This document shows positions 63,703 to 64,000 of a DNA stretch of 64,000 nucleotides, piece after piece. The notes beneath the pieces were generated by a model. That model did no database searches. It was not told the DNA's origin and saw nothing but the letters and a program-made list of their open reading frames with translations. The DNA comes from Rhodovastum sp963804495. Its GTDB lineage: Bacteria > Pseudomonadota > Alphaproteobacteria > Acetobacterales > Acetobacteraceae. The translations under genes and the position numbers were made by a program. The stretch spans positions 102,308 through 166,307 of the forward strand of contig CAWDQN010000007.1 in the NCBI GenBank assembly GCA_963804495.1, in the 5' to 3' direction. Position 1 is the first letter of the stretch; each line of letters begins with the position of its first letter.

Positions 63703-64000
63703 CGTCGTCTTTCCTGGTGTTCAGCGCGAAGAAGTCGCCGGCGACATGTTTGAGGATGAGGTCTTCCAGACGGCCGAGATCGAACAGGCCGTAGTGCAGG
63801 GCTTGCTCGATGGCGGCGATGAACGGGCCGGCGGGGTAGGTGCGCTTCATCTCGATCAGCCGGCGGAGTGGCCGTCGCCCGTATCCGTGACTGCGCAGCT
63901 TGAGAGCGGCGGCGTAACGGTCGAGGCTGGGATGGTGGCCGCCCAGCAACGCCTCTTCCGCCGCCGCGCCGCGACCCTGCCGCACTGGGATGGTATGATG
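63695..64000 (-). CDS. istA: IS21-family transposase IstA (copy 2), C-terminal part
   Basis: About 101 C-terminal residues are inside the window (GGHHPSLDRYAAALKLRSHG, LRRLIEMKRTYPAGPFIAAI, HVAGDFFALNTRKDDDA), matching copy 1. The 5' part lies outside the window. Confidence 0.93.
   Translation of the reverse strand, partial: HHTIPVRQGRGAAAEEALLGGHHPSLDRYAAALKLRSHGYGRRPLRRLIEMKRTYPAGPFIAAIEQALHYGLFDLGRLEDLILKHVAGDFFALNTRKDDDA

Larger units (their letters stand above)
62330..64000 (-). mobile_element. IS21-family element, inverted copy 2 (continues beyond the window)
   Basis: Reverse complement of 36636-38306. All protein-level comparisons in the overlap are identical except one, AAC/GAC in a non-coding-region frame at the position corresponding to 38023. 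It starts at its terminal CCTCAGCGCTCACGG. The missing part (zinc-ribbon, ParB-like and most of istA) would lie beyond 64000. Confidence 0.9.

Overview
The window is high-GC chromosomal DNA from an alphaproteobacterium. I infer Rhodospirillales, most likely Acetobacteraceae. The grounds are the gene order (divergent hslVU/hisB, a dispersed his cluster, an atpHAGDC F1-only operon), the codon use, and a recurrent intergenic palindrome (CCAGGGC-tct/aga-GCCCTGG) of a type I associate with that family. No species can be named from the sequence alone.

Positions 1-13630 are core chromosome. They hold a partial TerB-like gene, an acyl-CoA synthetase, an integral membrane protein, apolipoprotein N-acyltransferase (lnt), two paralogous XRE regulators, endonuclease III (nth), the HslUV protease on the minus strand, and hisB, a DUF2628 gene, hisH, a GNAT gene, hisA, hisF, hisE and a HIT protein on the plus strand. 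Positions 13640-15700 are an IS scar with an IS4-type transposase pseudogene and an IS5 fragment. Positions 15715-32640 return to core genes: a SOUL heme-binding protein, a coiled-coil/AT-hook protein, a probable cobalamin riboswitch in front of a B12-dependent ribonucleotide reductase, a double-domain aspartic protease, xerC, a DUF484 gene, transaldolase, priA, the F1 ATP synthase operon, a ferritin-like protein and a TPR protein.

From the tRNA-Lys gene (32932) onward the window is an accessory island. It starts with decayed recombinase, XRE/ImmA-type and VapC fragments. These are followed by a 4.3-kb IS21-family element (33993-38306) carrying two extra genes, a zinc-ribbon protein and a ParB-like protein, with three 80-bp-spaced iterons between them. 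A near-identical inverted copy begins at 62330 and runs off the window. The 24 kb between the copies holds a truncated PHA synthase, a DUF6155-like gene, a GapR-like protein, a PIN/DUF433 toxin-antitoxin pair, a LysR/IS1380 chimeric scar, and a probable catabolic cluster (old-yellow-enzyme reductase, SDR, acetoacetate-decarboxylase-like protein, 3-hydroxyacyl-CoA dehydrogenase, membrane protein, amidase, OprB porin). The first gene of that cluster is broken by an IS4-type element whose terminal repeat is itself split by a group II intron. Further right are a Panacea-domain antitoxin, a small MITE, a tandem-NADAR protein and an IS701-like transposase.

One technical feature affects the whole window. 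Single-base frameshifts break hslU, atpA, atpD, the protease gene, the DUF6155-like gene, the NADAR gene and two transposases. Six of the eight are +1 insertions and several lie in short homopolymers, including in genes that should be indispensable. I read most of them as sequencing or assembly errors, and I give the presumed full-length gene spans.
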